Source: Roseiarcus sp963782255 | GTDB taxonomy: Bacteria; Pseudomonadota; Alphaproteobacteria; Rhizobiales; Beijerinckiaceae | Direction of reading: 5' to 3' | NCBI GenBank assembly: GCA_963782255.1 | Contig: CAWAIS010000001.1 | Span: forward strand, 682,001 to 746,000 | Length of the DNA stretch: 64,000 nt | Part shown: in pieces, positions 23,918 to 32,762 of the stretch | Layout: every line of letters starts with the position of its first letter | Position numbering within the stretch: position 1 is the stretch's first letter | Made by a program: the position numbers and the translations under genes | The notes under the pieces: generated by a model | Database searches by the model: none | Told to the model about the DNA's origin: nothing | The model's input: the letters and a program-made list of their open reading frames with translations, nothing else

Positions 23918-25465
23918 CTAAAAGGCGAGGCGGAAGACGGCGACGACCACCAGCGCGAGGAAGAACCCGACCAGGAGATAGATCCAGGCCGCACGCGGGA
24001 TATCGTGTTCGAACTCCTTGGCGACCCGGCCGGCGGCCGCGGTCTCAAGCCGAACGACCATGTCCTCGAGACGTTGCGGCGCCTCCGCAAGGAAGGCGGC
24101 GGCGGAAGCAAGGTTCCGACCTGCGTCCTCCACCAGTCCGCGCGGCCCCAGGTTCTCGGCGATCCACGCGCCCACGACCGGCTCGGACGTCGACCACATG
24201 TTCAGTTGCGGATCGAGCTTTCGCGCGACGCCTTCGACGACGACCATCGTTTTCTGCAGCATGACAAGCTCGACCCGGGTCGTCATGTCAAACAGGGACG
24301 TGATGTCGAAGAGCAGCGTCAAGAGCTTCGCCATCGAGATTTGGTCCGCCGTGCGCGAGTGGATCGGCTCGCCGATCGCGCGAATCGCCTGCGCGAAGTC
24401 CTCCACCTTATGAACATGCGGGACGTAGCCGGCCTCGAAATGCACTTCGGCGACGCGCTGGTAGTCGCGCCGGATGAAGCCGTAGAGGATCTCGGCGAGG
24501 AACCGGCGCTCCTTTCGCCCGAGCCGGCCCATGATGCCAAAATCGACTGCGACGATGCGGCCCGATTCGTCGACGAAAAAATTGCCTTGGTGCATGTCGG
24601 CGTGGAAGAAGCCGTCGCGAAGCGCATGGCGCAGAAAAGTCTGGATGAGGGCTCTGGCGAGCGCGCGCGGATCGAATCCGAGTTCGGCGAGACGCTGCGG
24701 GTCGGCGAGCGGAACGCCGTCGATCCACTCCATCGTCATGACTCCGCGCGTCGTGCGGTCCCAGTCGATTGCGGGCGCGCGAATGTCTGGATCGTCCCTG
24801 GAGTTTTCGGCGAATTCCGACGCGGCCGCGGCCTCCAGCCGGAAGTCCATCTCCATCCGCACCGAGCGGGCGAGCGTGTCGACCACCTGGACGAGACGCA
24901 GCCGGCGCATCTCCGGGACCAGACGTTCGGCCATTCGCGCGGCGAAGAACATGTCGGCGAGATCACGCGCGAAGCGTCGCTCGACGCCGGCGCGCAGAAC
25001 CTTCACCGCGACCGGCTTCGAGCCCTCGCTCGTCCCGACCGTCGCGCGATGAACCTGCGCGATCGAGGCGGCGGCGACGGGTTCGCCGAAGCTCTCGTAC
25101 ACCGCGTCGATCCGCACGCCGAACGCCGCCTCGATGATGTCGATCGCGCTCTGCCGGTCCATCGGCTTCACCCGATCCTGCAGGGTCTCGAGCTCGAGGG
25201 CGACTTTCGTTCCTACGATATCGGGTCGCGTCGAAAGAAACTGACCCAACTTGACATAGGAGGGACCCAGCCGGTCGATCGCGCGCGAGAGGCCGCTGAG
25301 GCCCTTGACGTTCTTCTTCGCGATAAGATTGGCGAGCGCCAGCGGAAGACGCGCGAACGGCGGCAGCAGCAGCGGATCGACGTCGATGAACGCGCCCTCG
25401 CGCGCAAACACGAATCCCGCATGCATGAGCCGCAGGCTGTGGCCGAACCCCGTGACGAATGACAC
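23918..25465 (-). CDS. ubiB: Ubiquinone biosynthesis regulatory kinase-like protein UbiB
   Basis: 515-residue ABC1/ADCK atypical kinase that supports ubiquinone synthesis, probably as an ATPase extracting lipid intermediates. Signatures: KLGQFLSTRPDIV (the KxGQ motif near residue 72), AAASIAQVHRA replacing a normal P-loop, DGFFHADMHQGNFFVD (catalytic HxDxHxGN) and AVDFGIMG. The C-terminus has a hydrophobic anchor (AWIYLLVGFFLALVVVAVF). The GTG start lies 2 bases after the ubiE stop, so the two are coupled. Length is normal. Confidence 0.95.
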   Translation of the reverse strand: MSFVTGFGHSLRLMHAGFVFAREGAFIDVDPLLLPPFARLPLALANLIAKKNVKGLSGLSRAIDRLGPSYVKLGQFLSTRPDIVGTKVALELETLQDRVKPMDRQSAIDIIEAAFGVRIDAVYESFGEPVAAASIAQVHRATVGTSEGSKPVAVKVLRAGVERRFARDLADMFFAARMAERLVPEMRRLRLVQVVDTLARSVRMEMDFRLEAAAASEFAENSRDDPDIRAPAIDWDRTTRGVMTMEWIDGVPLADPQRLAELGFDPRALARALIQTFLRHALRDGFFHADMHQGNFFVDESGRIVAVDFGIMGRLGRKERRFLAEILYGFIRRDYQRVAEVHFEAGYVPHVHKVEDFAQAIRAIGEPIHSRTADQISMAKLLTLLFDITSLFDMTTRVELVMLQKTMVVVEGVARKLDPQLNMWSTSEPVVGAWIAENLGPRGLVEDAGRNLASAAAFLAEAPQRLEDMVVRLETAAAGRVAKEFEHDIPRAAWIYLLVGFFLALVVVAVFRLAF

Positions 25466-25467
25466 AA

Positions 25468-26226
25468 TTAGAGCTTCCAGCCCGAGTGGATGGCGACCAC
25501 GCCGCCGCTCAAGGGCGTCCAGTCGACGCGCGCGAATCCGGCGGCTGCGATCATGTCGGCGAAGAGTTCGGGCGGGGGAAACTTGCGGATCGATTCGACG
25601 AGGTAGCGGTAAGGGGCGCCGTCTCCGGCGACGACCTTGCCAAGCGCAGGAATCGCCGCGAGGGAATAGGCGTCATAGATGCGGTCGAAGCCCGGGAGAT
25701 CGACGCGCGAAAATTCGAGGCACAGGAACCTTCCGCCCCGCCTTAAGACCCGGAAGGCCTCCTTAAGCGCTGTCTCGATGCGCGGCACGTTGCGGATGCC
25801 GAAAGCAATCGTGTAGGCGTCGAAACGCCCGTCGGGAAAGGGGAGAGCCTCCGCATTGGCTTCGACGAAGCGAACGCGATCGTCGAGGCGGCGCTTGCGC
25901 GCCCGCTCGGCGCCGACCCTGAGCATGCCGCCGTTGATGTCGACCACGGTCACCGACGTCAGCGGACCGCCGGCCTTCGCGACGCGGAACGCCACGTCGC
26001 CGGTGCCGCCCGCGACGTCGAGGTGGGCGAAGGGCCGCGACGCCGAGGGGCGGACCTTGGCGGCGAGAATGTCCTTCCATAAGCGGTGCAGGCCGAACGA
26101 CATCAGGTCGTTCATAAGATCGTAGCGGCTAGCCACCTTCTGGAAGACGTCGTCGACCAGCCCTTGCTTTTCGTCCATGCGCACGGCGCGCTCGCCGAAA
26201 TGCGTTTGCTCCGACGCGACAGGCAT
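25468..26226 (-). CDS. ubiE: Ubiquinone/menaquinone methyltransferase UbiE
   Basis: 252-residue class I SAM methyltransferase that C-methylates the ubiquinone (and menaquinone) precursor ring. Motif I is LDVAGGTGDVAFRVA. The family features VASRYDLMNDLMSFGLHRLWKD and FGIRNVPRIETALKEAFRVLRRGGRFLCLEFS are clear. GGAG 8 bases before the ATG gives a firm start. It is cotranscribed with ubiB; the mutM gene often found beside ubiE in this class is absent and hisF is the upstream neighbour. Confidence 0.95.
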   Translation of the reverse strand: MPVASEQTHFGERAVRMDEKQGLVDDVFQKVASRYDLMNDLMSFGLHRLWKDILAAKVRPSASRPFAHLDVAGGTGDVAFRVAKAGGPLTSVTVVDINGGMLRVGAERARKRRLDDRVRFVEANAEALPFPDGRFDAYTIAFGIRNVPRIETALKEAFRVLRRGGRFLCLEFSRVDLPGFDRIYDAYSLAAIPALGKVVAGDGAPYRYLVESIRKFPPPELFADMIAAAGFARVDWTPLSGGVVAIHSGWKL

Positions 26227-26288
26227 CTCAAACTCTCCCCCGTGATGCGGCGAAGCTTAGCGCGCCGAGAGGCCGGGAGCCACCGGCC

Positions 26289-27065
26289 CTAATTCAGGCG
26301 CACGGGGATGCCCGCTTCCGCCATGCGGGCCTTCGCCTCCCGGATGGTGAACTCGCCGAAATGGAAGATCGAGGCGGCGAGAACCGCGCTGGCGTGGCCT
26401 TGCGTGACCCCTGCGACCAGGTGGTCGAGATTGCCGACCCCGCCGGAGGCGATGACCGGAATCGACACGGCGTCGGCGATCGCGCGCGTGAGCTCGAGGT
26501 CGAACCCCTGCTTCGAGCCGTCGCGATCCATCGAAGTCAGGAGAATCTCGCCCGCGCCGAGGTCGGCGACCTCGCGCGCGTAAGCGACCGCGTCGATGCC
26601 GGTCGGCCGTCGGCCGCCGTGGGTGAAAATCTCCCACCGGAGCAGTCCATCTGGCGCGGCGACTCGCTTGGCGTCGATCGCGACGACCACGCACTGGCTG
26701 CCGAATTTTTCCGCCGCCTGGCGCACGAATCCGCGGTCCGCGACCGCCGCAGAATTGATCGACGCCTTGTCGGCGCCGGCGAGCAGGAGATTGCGGATGT
26801 CGTCGGTCGTCCGCACGCCGCCGCCGACGGTCAGCGGCATGAAGCACACTTCCGCGGTGCGGCGCACGACGTCGAGCAGGATGCCGCGGTCCTCGTGGCT
26901 CGCCGTGATGTCGAGAAAGCAGAGTTCGTCCGCGCCTGCCTTGTCATAGGCGATCGCGCTCTCGACCGGATCGCCGGCGTCGCGCAGGTTGACGAAATTG
27001 ACGCCCTTGACGACGCGGCCGTCCTTGACGTCGAGGCAGGGGATGACGCGGGCCTTGAGGGTCAT
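26289..27065 (-). CDS. hisF: Imidazole glycerol phosphate synthase subunit HisF
   Basis: 258-residue TIM-barrel cyclase. It uses ammonia from HisH to turn PRFAR into imidazole glycerol phosphate and AICAR. The catalytic Asp is in RVIPCLDVKDGRVVKG, the second in the LLTSMDRDGSKQGFD loop, and phosphate-binding glycines lie in PVIASGGVGN. The ATG overlaps the hisA stop by four bases, so translation is coupled. Order hisB-hisH-hisA-hisF is the usual alphaproteobacterial partial his operon. Confidence 0.96.
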   Translation of the reverse strand: MTLKARVIPCLDVKDGRVVKGVNFVNLRDAGDPVESAIAYDKAGADELCFLDITASHEDRGILLDVVRRTAEVCFMPLTVGGGVRTTDDIRNLLLAGADKASINSAAVADRGFVRQAAEKFGSQCVVVAIDAKRVAAPDGLLRWEIFTHGGRRPTGIDAVAYAREVADLGAGEILLTSMDRDGSKQGFDLELTRAIADAVSIPVIASGGVGNLDHLVAGVTQGHASAVLAASIFHFGEFTIREAKARMAEAGIPVRLN

Positions 27066-27826
27066 GAGGCGGCGCCCTCCGACAGGGGGGAGCCCGCGGT
27101 CCTGGCGCGGAGTAGCGTCAGCGCTACGCGCGGATCGAGCCGACCGTCGTAGAGCGCCCGGCCGACGATCGCGCCGGCGAGCCGTGCGCAATCGGGCGCC
27201 ATGAGGCGCCTGACGTCGTCGAGCGAAGCGAGGCCGCCGGAGGCGATGACGGGGATCGAAAGCGCCTCGGCGAGCGCGACAGTGCCTTCGATATTGAGGC
27301 CGGCGAGCGCGCCGTCACGCGAAATGTCGGTATGGATGATCGCCGCGACGCCGGCGTCCTCGAAGCGGCGGCCGAGATCGAGCGCGGAGACGTTCGAGGT
27401 CTTGGCCCAGCCCTCGACCGCGACAAGACCCTCCCGCGCGTCGACGCCGACGGCGATCCGCCCCGGGTATAGCCGCGCCGCCTCGCGCACGAAACCGGGA
27501 TCGCGCACCGCCGCCGTGCCGATGATGACGCGTGTGACGCCGGCCTCGAGCCAGCCGCGCACCGTCTTCATGTCGCGCACGCCGCCGCCGAGCTGCATCT
27601 TCATCGCGAGGCCCGGCAAGATGCGCCTCACCGCCTCGATATTGACCGGAGCCCCTGCGAAGGCGCCGTCCAGATCGACGACATGCAGATAGTCGAACCC
27701 CTGTTCGGCGAAGATGCGCGCCTGCGCGGCGGGGTCGGTGTTGAACACGGTCGCCCGCGCCATGTCCCCGCGCAACAGGCGAACGCACTCGCCGTTTTTC
27801 AGGTCGATTGCGGGGAAGAGAATCAC
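27062..27826 (-). CDS. hisA: ProFAR isomerase HisA
   Basis: 254-residue TIM-barrel isomerase that makes PRFAR for HisF/HisH. The family start ILFPAIDLKNGECVRL (catalytic Asp8), the IHTDISRDGALAG loop with the second Asp, and PVIASGGLASLDD are present. I take the GTG at 27826, which overlaps the hisH stop as GTGA and gives the standard N-terminus; a GTG three codons earlier is the alternative. Confidence 0.95.
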   Translation of the reverse strand: MILFPAIDLKNGECVRLLRGDMARATVFNTDPAAQARIFAEQGFDYLHVVDLDGAFAGAPVNIEAVRRILPGLAMKMQLGGGVRDMKTVRGWLEAGVTRVIIGTAAVRDPGFVREAARLYPGRIAVGVDAREGLVAVEGWAKTSNVSALDLGRRFEDAGVAAIIHTDISRDGALAGLNIEGTVALAEALSIPVIASGGLASLDDVRRLMAPDCARLAGAIVGRALYDGRLDPRVALTLLRARTAGSPLSEGAAS

Positions 27827-28473
27827 GGCCGCCACCGCAGGAAATTGGCGATCAGCGCGAGGCCGAGCGTCTGGCTCTTCTCCGGGTGGAACTGCGTGCC
27901 GACGATGTTGTCGCGCGCCACGATCGCCGTCACCGGGCCGCCGTAATCCGCCGTCGCCACAACGGCGTCAGCATTCTCCGCATAGAGCTGATAGGAGTGG
28001 ACGAAATAGGCGTGCAGGCCGCCAGCTCCGGTCCTGATTCCGTGGAGCACGGGGTGATCGCGCTTCACGTCAAGCGTGTTCCAGCCCATGTGCGGGATCT
28101 TGAGCGCCGGGTCGCGCGGCTTGATCGGCGCGACGTCGCCCTTGATCCAGTCGAGGCCGGCGACGATCTCATACTCGAGGCCGCGGCTCGCAAGCAGCTG
28201 CGCGCCGACGCAAATCCCCAGGAACGGCCGGCCCTGCCCGCGCACGGCCTCTTCGAGCGCCTCGACCACGCCCGCAACCGCATCGAGCCCGCGGCGGCAG
28301 TCGGCAAAGGCGCCGACCCCAGGCAGCACGATATGCTCGGCGGCGCGCACGTCGTCCGGCTGTGAAGTGACCTTCACTTCGCGGGCGAGGCCCGCTTCGC
28401 GCGCCGCGCGCTCGAACGCCTTCTGGGCCGAATGCAGGTTGCCCGAACCGTAGTCGATGATGGCGACGGTCAT
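27823..28473 (-). CDS. hisH: Imidazole glycerol phosphate synthase glutaminase subunit HisH
   Basis: 216-residue class I glutamine amidotransferase that feeds ammonia to HisF. The triad is Cys88 in GICVGAQLL, with His196 and Glu198 in TQFHPEKSQ. The oxyanion region PGVGAFADCRRGLD is normal. It follows hisB by 13 bases and overlaps hisA, as expected for a complex made in fixed ratio. Confidence 0.95.
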   Translation of the reverse strand: MTVAIIDYGSGNLHSAQKAFERAAREAGLAREVKVTSQPDDVRAAEHIVLPGVGAFADCRRGLDAVAGVVEALEEAVRGQGRPFLGICVGAQLLASRGLEYEIVAGLDWIKGDVAPIKPRDPALKIPHMGWNTLDVKRDHPVLHGIRTGAGGLHAYFVHSYQLYAENADAVVATADYGGPVTAIVARDNIVGTQFHPEKSQTLGLALIANFLRWRP

Positions 28474-28486
28474 CGCATCATGGGCC

Positions 28487-29074
28487 TTATAGGGCCCCCT
28501 TCGTCGAAGGCACCGCGCCCGCTTGACGCGGATCGATCGCGACGGCGGCTTTCAGCGCCCTTGCGACCCCCTTGAAGCACAATTCGGCGATGTGATGGCT
28601 GTTTACGCCGTACAGCGTCTCAATGTGCAGCGTGAGCCCGGCGTGACCGGCGAAGGCCTGGAAGAACTCGCGCACGAGCTGCGTGTCGAAAACGCCGATC
28701 CGCTCGGTCGGAAACTCGATGCGGAAAACGAGGAACGGCCGGCCGGACACGTCGATGGCGACGCGCGTCAGGGTCTCGTCCATCGGCAGCAGGCAGTCGG
28801 CGTAGCGCGCAAGTCCGCGCTTGTCGCCGAGCGCCTGAGCGAGCGCCTGGCCGAGCGCGATGCCGACATCCTCGACCGTGTGGTGATCGTCGATATGCCG
28901 GTCGCCTTCGGCGCGGATCGTGATGTCGATCAGCGAATGGCGCGCGAGCTGGTCGAGCATGTGGTCGAAGAAGCCGACCCCGGTCGAAATGTCGGACGCG
29001 CCCGACCCGTCGAGGTCGAGCTCGACCTTGATGCTCGTTTCCTTGGTTTTGCGTGCGACTGCGCACTTGCGCAT
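28487..29074 (-). CDS. hisB: Imidazoleglycerol-phosphate dehydratase HisB
   Basis: 195-residue monofunctional dehydratase acting after HisF/HisH. Metal-binding motifs are GFFDHMLDQLARHS, DDHHTVEDVGIALGQAL and GVNSHHIAELCFKG near the C-terminus. There is no phosphatase domain, as usual in alphaproteobacteria. The ATG at 29074 gives the usual N-terminus; another ATG 45 bases upstream lacks family sequence. It is the first his gene of the run; the hslV/hslU genes often found beside it are absent. Confidence 0.95.
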   Translation of the reverse strand: MRKCAVARKTKETSIKVELDLDGSGASDISTGVGFFDHMLDQLARHSLIDITIRAEGDRHIDDHHTVEDVGIALGQALAQALGDKRGLARYADCLLPMDETLTRVAIDVSGRPFLVFRIEFPTERIGVFDTQLVREFFQAFAGHAGLTLHIETLYGVNSHHIAELCFKGVARALKAAVAIDPRQAGAVPSTKGAL

Positions 29075-29203
29075 GACGAATCCGGAAGCCTTTGTGCCCC
29101 GTGATGGGCGCGGGGTCATAGCAAGCCGGAAGGCGCTTGGCCACCGTTGAAAGGAGGCGAAACCCGCGATGGCGGCGGACAGTCCGCTCCCCAGTGCGCG
29201 GTT

Positions 29204-29695
29204 TTACGAAGGCGCGCCTTCGTTCAAGACCAACAGGGTCGATGTTCCATGGGCGAGAAGGCGGCCTTTTGCATCGGTCACGCGCGCTTCGGCCGAGAGA
29301 ATGCGCCGGCCGCGGGAGACGACCTGCGCCTGGGCGCGCACGCGCCCCGTGTCGGTCGTGATCGGGCGGGAGAAATTCACCTTGGTCTCGATCGTCGTAT
29401 AAAGCATGCCCGCCGGCAGCAGTGTCATAGCGGCGCAGCCCGTCGCGCTGTCGATGAGGGTCAGGGCCCAGCCGCCATGCACCGCGCCCATCGGATTGAG
29501 GAAGGCTTCGCCGGGCTCGCCCTCGAAAACCGCCGCGCCGTCGCCAACCTCAACCAGCGTGAAGTCGAGCGTCTTCGCCATCGGCGGCGCGGGCAGTTCG
29601 CCGTCGATGATGGCCTGCAAGATCTCCCTGCCGGTCATGCCCGCGACGGACTTGGGCTCAGCGACGCCATAGCGCTGGTTCGGAAGGTCCAGCAT
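29204..29695 (-). CDS. PaaI family hotdog-fold thioesterase
   Basis: 163-residue acyl-CoA thioesterase-like protein. The hotdog signature NPMGAVHGGWALTLIDSATGCA holds the conserved Gly and the catalytic Asp region, and YTTIETKVNFSRPI is the second family block. Substrates of such proteins are aryl- or acyl-CoA. It is divergent from a MarR regulator, with an ATACAA-ATA-TTGTAT palindrome in the 86-bp gap, so it is very likely the MarR target. Confidence 0.87.
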   Translation of the reverse strand: MLDLPNQRYGVAEPKSVAGMTGREILQAIIDGELPAPPMAKTLDFTLVEVGDGAAVFEGEPGEAFLNPMGAVHGGWALTLIDSATGCAAMTLLPAGMLYTTIETKVNFSRPITTDTGRVRAQAQVVSRGRRILSAEARVTDAKGRLLAHGTSTLLVLNEGAPS

Positions 29696-29717
29696 GATCG
29701 TCTCGCTTCCCTTGCAG

Positions 29718-29732
29718 ATACAAATATTGTAT
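29718..29732. promoter_or_regulatory. MarR-type operator palindrome
   Basis: Perfect inverted repeat ATACAA-ATA-TTGTAT in the spacer between the PaaI thioesterase and the MarR gene. AT-rich palindromes of this size between a MarR gene and its divergent neighbour are the usual autoregulatory operators. Confidence 0.6.
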
Positions 29733-29781
29733 ATGCATGAGAATGGCCCGCAGCGCAAGACGGTTTCCGGAGAAGACGCTC

Positions 29782-30270
29782 GTGAGGGAGGCCCGCGCGG
29801 CGGTCGAGACCTGCGCCGTTGGCAACGCGCGCCTCGCCGCGCGCAGGCTGACGCAATTCCTGACGGATCGCATGAAGGGGTCGGGCCTCGGCGTCGCTCA
29901 GTTCTGGCTCATGACGCAGATCGCGGCGGCGAGCGACGATTCGCTCGGCGCGCTCGCGCGGTCGGCCGGCCTCGATCAATCGACGCTGTCACGCAATCTG
30001 CAGGTGCTTGAGCGGGACGGGCTCGTCGAGATGGCGGCCGGCGAGACGGACTCGCGCCGCCGGGCCGTGTGGCTGACCGAGGCAGGCGCCCAGCGACTCG
30101 AATCGGCCCTCGCCGAATGGCGAAAAGCCCACACCGAGCTCGCGGCCCTCATCGATGTCGGCGTGGTCAAGGTGTTCGCCGAGGCGACGGAGCGGCTGGC
30201 GGAAGGGCAGGCGCTCGATCGCCGCGCCGCTTCGCGGCTCGCGAGCTCATGGACGGGCGAGGATCTTTAG
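29782..30270 (+). CDS. MarR family transcriptional regulator
   Basis: Winged-helix regulator of about 162 residues. The N-terminal dimer helix contains CAVGNARLAARRLTQFLTDRM, the recognition helix is SAGLDQSTLSRNLQVLERDGLVE, and the wing is AAGETDSRRRAVWLTEAG. The GTG at 29782 has GGAGA 9 bases upstream. ATGs at 29737 and 29743 would add 13-15 residues but have no ribosome site and almost touch the operator. It probably represses itself and the divergent thioesterase, released by a small phenolic or acyl-CoA ligand. Its last 24 bases overlap the convergent Poly_export gene. Confidence 0.87.
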   Translation: MREARAAVETCAVGNARLAARRLTQFLTDRMKGSGLGVAQFWLMTQIAAASDDSLGALARSAGLDQSTLSRNLQVLERDGLVEMAAGETDSRRRAVWLTEAGAQRLESALAEWRKAHTELAALIDVGVVKVFAEATERLAEGQALDRRAASRLASSWTGEDL

Positions 30271-30534
30271 CTCGACCAATCGCCTTTCGATTTCGCGCGC
30301 CACGTCGTCTTCCGTTTGCCCCGCCGCCTTGATCCGGCCGACATAGGGAAAGTTGATGGTCCCGTCGGGTTCGACGCGCGTGGTCCCACTCAGGTCGGGC
30401 TGATCGAGGATCCTGATCGCGACCACATCCATCAGCGCGAGAACCCGCCCGCCGGCATGCACCCGAGAGGCCGTCGCCCCTCCGAGGATGAAGGCCGCGA
30501 GGCCGATCGCCAGAAACCGCGCCATTCGCATCAT
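30247..30534 (-). CDS. Truncated polysaccharide export (Poly_export) domain protein
   Basis: 95-residue exported protein: signal peptide (MARFLAIGLAAFILGGATASRVHA) and one Wza-like Poly_export module (VVAIRILDQPDLSGTTRVEPDGTINFPYVGRIKAAGQTEDDVAREIERRL in pieces). Normal family members continue with SLBB domains and a C-terminal helix and are 180-400 residues, so this is a minimal or cut-down form. Its ATG overlaps the stop of the hybrid kinase (ATGA), so the two are coupled. No capsule genes are nearby. It may act as a periplasmic ligand-binding partner of the kinase or simply be a relic. Confidence 0.7.
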   Translation of the reverse strand: MMRMARFLAIGLAAFILGGATASRVHAGGRVLALMDVVAIRILDQPDLSGTTRVEPDGTINFPYVGRIKAAGQTEDDVAREIERRLVELKILARP

Positions 30535-32435
30535 GAAGCCGGAGGATGATCGTGCAGAACCGCGCGAATTTTTTCGGCTAGCTCGTCAGCGGTATAGGGC
30601 TTCTTCAGCCATGCGCCCGCGGTCAGTCCGAGACGGGCAATTCCCGGTTCGGCGTAGCCGGACGTGAACAGGATCTTAAGGCCAGGTTTGATGTCCAGCG
30701 CCGCCCGCGCCAATTCGTAGCCGGTCATGCCGCCCGGCATCACCATGTCGGTGAAGATCATCGCGACGTCGGGCCGGGCGGTGAGCTGAACGAGCGCCGC
30801 CGCGCCGCTTTCCGCTTCGACCACCTCGTAGCCCAGGCTCCTGAGCCGCCTGCTCAGGACCCTGAGCAAACGGGGATCATCCTCCACCAGGAGGATGGTT
30901 TCAGATCCTTGCGGCATATCCGCTTCCCGCGCTTCGAACGCCGTCGGCGCCCCGTCCGCTGCGGCGACGTCCGAAACCGGCAAGTACACACGCACGCTCG
31001 TGCCCCGCCCGACTTCGCTGTAAAGCTGAATTTGCCCGCCGGACTGCTTCACGAATCCGTACACCATGCTGAGACCGAGCCCGGTGCCGGCGCCTGTCGC
31101 CTTGGTTGTGAAGAACGGCTCGAACGCCCGCCTGCGCACCTCTTCCGACATGCCTGACCCCGTGTCCGTGACCGTGATCAGGACATAGCGGCCCGTACGA
31201 ATGTCCGGGTACATCAGGGCGTAGTCGGTATCGAGACGCACGTGCGTGATCTCGATCGTCAGCCTCCCTCCGCGCGGCATCGCATCGCGAGCGTTGATGG
31301 CGAGGTTGAGCAAGGCGTTTTGCAGTTGCGTCGTGTCGACCACGGTCAGATGCGACGAGCCGCCGACGAGAATTTTCAGCTCGATTGCTTCGCCCAATGT
31401 CCGCCGCAGAAGCTCGGCGAAATTGGCGACGAGGGGACCGACATCGGTTGGTTTCGGATTGAGCGGTTGGCGGCGGCCGAAGGCGAGAAGCTGGGCCGCG
31501 AGCTTCGCGCCGTCCTGCGCCGCGCCTTGAGCCTCGAGAGCCAGCTCGCGTTGATCGGGGTCGGTGAGGGCGGGATAGAGCAGCTCCAGATTGGCGATGA
31601 TCGCTGTCAGGATGTTGTTGAAATCATGCGCCACGCCGCCGGTGAGCTGGCCGACAGCCTCCATCTTCTGCGACTGCCGGAGTTCGTTCTCGATCTTCTG
31701 GCGGGCGGTGAGGTCGCGGACGAATCCGGTGAAGATTCTTCGCCCGTTCGCTTGCGCTTCGCCGACGGCGAGCTCCATCGGGAACACTGCTCCGTCCTTG
31801 GTGAGGCCCTTCACCAATCGGCCATAGCCGATGATGCGCGCTTCGCCGGTCCTTAAGTAATTGCCGACGTAGCCGTCGTGCTCGGCCCGGTACGGCTCGG
31901 GCATCAGCATCTTTACATTGCGGCCGATGACTTCCTCAGGTCGATAGCCGAACAAATTCGCGGCGGCGGCGCTGAACGACGTGACCTGCCCTTGCTCGTC
32001 GATGACGATCATCGCCTCGGGGACGGTCGCGAGGATCGAGCGCAAATGCGCTTCGCGGGCCGCGAGTTCGGCTTGAGCCCGCTTGAGACCGGTGATGTCG
32101 CTGTTGTTCTGCAGCACCCAATGGGTGGCGTGATCCTCGGACTTGTCCGCGACCCAGAGGCTCGCGACCGAGACGGCGGATCCATCCCGCGCCTGATGCT
32201 CGAGTTCTCCCTCCCAGCTGCCGCAGCGCCGCAGCGTCGCAATGATCTCGCTGCGTGGGACGGAGTAGTTTGTCCGCAAGAGTTCATGGACGAGTTGGCC
32301 GACCGCTTCCTGCCGGCCCCAGCCGTACAGGCGCTCGCAGCCTGTCGTCCAATGCAGAACTCTGCCGTCCATGTCATGGATGATGACGTTGGCCAGGTCC
32401 AAGAGTTTCGCGAGAGAGGCCAGTTCGGCGCTCAC
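30531..32435 (-). CDS. Hybrid sensor histidine kinase, PAS-PAS-HisKA-HATPase-REC
   Basis: 634-residue soluble hybrid kinase. PAS 1 is about 15-120; PAS 2 is about 130-245; the HisKA box GGVAHDFNNILT has phospho-His270. HATPase motifs are NLAINARDAM and GTGLGLSMVYGFVKQSGG, and the C-terminal receiver has Asp in IFTDMVMPGG. PAS 2 is FixL-like (LMPEPYRAEHDGYVGNY, FTGFVRDLTARQ). The residue aligned with the heme-ligand His of FixL is Arg200 (GEARIIGYGR), so heme binding is unlikely. The GTG at 32435 has AAAGGAGA upstream; the ATG at 32552 lacks a ribosome site. Its output partner is not visible. Confidence 0.85.
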   Translation of the reverse strand: MSAELASLAKLLDLANVIIHDMDGRVLHWTTGCERLYGWGRQEAVGQLVHELLRTNYSVPRSEIIATLRRCGSWEGELEHQARDGSAVSVASLWVADKSEDHATHWVLQNNSDITGLKRAQAELAAREAHLRSILATVPEAMIVIDEQGQVTSFSAAAANLFGYRPEEVIGRNVKMLMPEPYRAEHDGYVGNYLRTGEARIIGYGRLVKGLTKDGAVFPMELAVGEAQANGRRIFTGFVRDLTARQKIENELRQSQKMEAVGQLTGGVAHDFNNILTAIIANLELLYPALTDPDQRELALEAQGAAQDGAKLAAQLLAFGRRQPLNPKPTDVGPLVANFAELLRRTLGEAIELKILVGGSSHLTVVDTTQLQNALLNLAINARDAMPRGGRLTIEITHVRLDTDYALMYPDIRTGRYVLITVTDTGSGMSEEVRRRAFEPFFTTKATGAGTGLGLSMVYGFVKQSGGQIQLYSEVGRGTSVRVYLPVSDVAAADGAPTAFEAREADMPQGSETILLVEDDPRLLRVLSRRLRSLGYEVVEAESGAAALVQLTARPDVAMIFTDMVMPGGMTGYELARAALDIKPGLKILFTSGYAEPGIARLGLTAGAWLKKPYTADELAEKIRAVLHDHPPAS

Positions 32436-32762
32436 CTGCCGATCTCTCCTTTGGGGCGCGTCTTCACCTTCGATATCCAATCGCCCCAACTCGTGCGACA
32501 CCCAACGAACGCCCCCGGGGCCCATCAAACCACGCTGCGTCTGGCTTGTCATTATCGCCGTATTTGCGGGGATTGTGCGTTCGCCGCGATCCGTTTGCAG
32601 ATCGGCCGATCTTGCCCATGACCGGGCTTGGCGTGACGCAGCGAGCCCAATGGAAAAACCGGGCTTTCCGTTGCACGCGGTCGGCGGCGACCGGACGCCG
32701 GTGATCCGGCGAGCGGCGCAAGCGAGCGCTTGGCCGGCTCCAACAAGAGGTTGAACTGACTT
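32436..32762. other. Intergenic region upstream of the hybrid kinase
   Basis: No reading frame with family resemblance is seen in these 327 bases. The only structure noted is a small perfect hairpin at 32752-32770 (TGAACTGA-CTT-TCAGTTCA) overlapping the gapR stop codon, without a U-tract. The kinase promoter should be here, but I see no clear box. Confidence 0.4.
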
